From: an uncultured Christensenella sp.
GTDB taxonomy: Bacteria > Bacillota > Clostridia > Christensenellales > Pumilibacteraceae
Assembly (NCBI GenBank): GCA_910585055.1
Contig: CAJUBY010000033.1
Span: 1-13,582 of the forward strand
Direction of reading: 5' to 3'
DNA: 13,582 nt
The position numbers and the translations under genes are program-made. Positions 13,118 through 13,582 of this stretch are shown in pieces (the stretch's first letter is position 1; each line of letters begins with the position of its first letter). The notes beneath the pieces were generated by a model that was not told where the DNA came from, ran no database searches, and saw only the letters and a list, made by a program, of their open reading frames with translations.

Positions 13118-13582
13118 TTATTTTCCGTTCTTGTCGGGTTCGGCTTCCGCAAACAGTTTATCACGTAAAACCTTGACTTCGGCGGCTTTTCCGCATGATT
13201 TTTTACCCTCGGGACACGCGCCGCATAAACAGCCCGGGCCGCAGTCACGGAACAGATTGGGCGCGACCTTAACGGCTTCCGCCATCATTGCCCACGCCAC
13301 GCGCCGTATCTCCCACTGCGCACGGTTGCAGCAACGCAGTTCGAAAAAGTGCATAAGCTCGCGCGCGTTCATCGTAACGATCATTTTGGTCTCGCAAGCA
13401 TTCGGCAAAATGAACCGTGCATCTTCGTTTGATTTTTCGCCCCTGCCGAGTGCGCTCTGCCAATCGCGGTACCAATCCATAATGGTATCCATTTGACCTA
13501 CAAACCGCGCGACCGCCGCGCCGCCCAGCGCTTCTATCGCCGGCGGAATAACGTAATTGAACGAATCTTCCGAAACGTAACG
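13118..13582 (-). CDS. thyX: Flavin-dependent thymidylate synthase ThyX (5' end outside window)
   Basis: ThyX makes dTMP from dUMP using FAD, NAD(P)H and methylenetetrahydrofolate. The frame is open from the stop at 13118 to the window edge, giving 154 residues of the C-terminal part. It begins RYVSEDSFNYVIPP and contains ARFILPNACETKMIVTMNAREL and the diagnostic HFFELRCCNRAQWEIRRVAW block, whose Arg and Gln bind dUMP. The C-terminal CGPGCLCGACPEGKKSCGK is a cysteine-rich tail also seen in clostridial ThyX. The flavin motif RHRxxSxNxxSxRY should lie just beyond the edge; the first visible residues RY may be its last two. An internal ATG at 13492 is not the start. Tandem TAA TAA ends the gene. 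Confidence 0.94.
   Translation of the reverse strand, partial: RYVSEDSFNYVIPPAIEALGGAAVARFVGQMDTIMDWYRDWQSALGRGEKSNEDARFILPNACETKMIVTMNARELMHFFELRCCNRAQWEIRRVAWAMMAEAVKVAPNLFRDCGPGCLCGACPEGKKSCGKAAEVKVLRDKLFAEAEPDKNGK

Noticed and set aside
1..13582. tRNA, rRNA, CRISPR array or prophage genes
   Set aside because: No cloverleaf-like sequence, rRNA signature, regularly spaced repeat or phage structural gene was found in any part of the window.

Overview
This window looks like chromosomal DNA of an anaerobic, low-to-mid GC Gram-positive bacterium (Bacillota, Clostridia-like). The grounds are a Gram-positive-style lipoprotein, the rpmH-rnpA-yidD-yidC-khpB cluster, FAD-dependent thymidylate synthase (ThyX), two oxygen-sensitive radical SAM activases, purine-rich Shine-Dalgarno (SD) sites and consensus sigma-A-type promoters. 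A conjugated-bile-acid-hydrolase-like gene hints at a gut habitat. The order or genus cannot be fixed from sequence alone. Every intact gene lies on the minus strand, so transcription runs from high to low coordinates.

Layout in transcription order. (1) 13582-10035: thyX (5' end cut by the window edge), rlmB, tpiA and gpmI are closely packed and probably cotranscribed, ending at a strong intrinsic terminator near 9993-10016. (2) 9937-8662: a single SPFH/prohibitin-like membrane gene with its own extended -10 promoter and a 14-bp hairpin after its stop. (3) 8557-7400: a choloylglycine-hydrolase-family gene with its own promoter and terminator. (4) 7418-6522: an anaerobic RNR activase-like radical SAM gene. 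Its consensus promoter is embedded in the preceding terminator, and it has a leader of about 155 nt. (5) 6454-3121: rpmH, rnpA, yidD, yidC and khpB behind a consensus promoter; this is the ribosomal protein L34 / RNase P / membrane insertase cluster. The usual neighbours dnaA (upstream) and mnmE-mnmG (downstream) are absent. (6) 3186-2823: a 364-bp gene-free stretch with terminator-like hairpins, short repeats and a long-range 11-bp inverted repeat. (7) 2822-1390: a membrane-anchored DUF2726 protein gene overlapping a PflA-like radical SAM gene by 4 bp. (8) 1372-97: a lipoprotein (Big_2 domain plus two homologous beta-rich modules) behind a consensus promoter that carries a flanking inverted repeat. 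(9) 57-1: the right end of what looks like an IS3-family insertion sequence, on the plus strand and running off the window.

Most of the content is housekeeping: translation, RNA maturation, membrane protein insertion, glycolysis and dTMP synthesis. I see no complete novel defence or biosynthetic system. The items most worth a second look are the apparent lack of a canonical start for full-length rlmB, the TTG start of rnpA directly abutting the in-frame rpmH stop, Lys in place of the usual hydrophilic-groove Arg in YidC together with a large loop insertion, the promoter nested in a terminator loop, and the possible structured leader before the DUF2726 gene.
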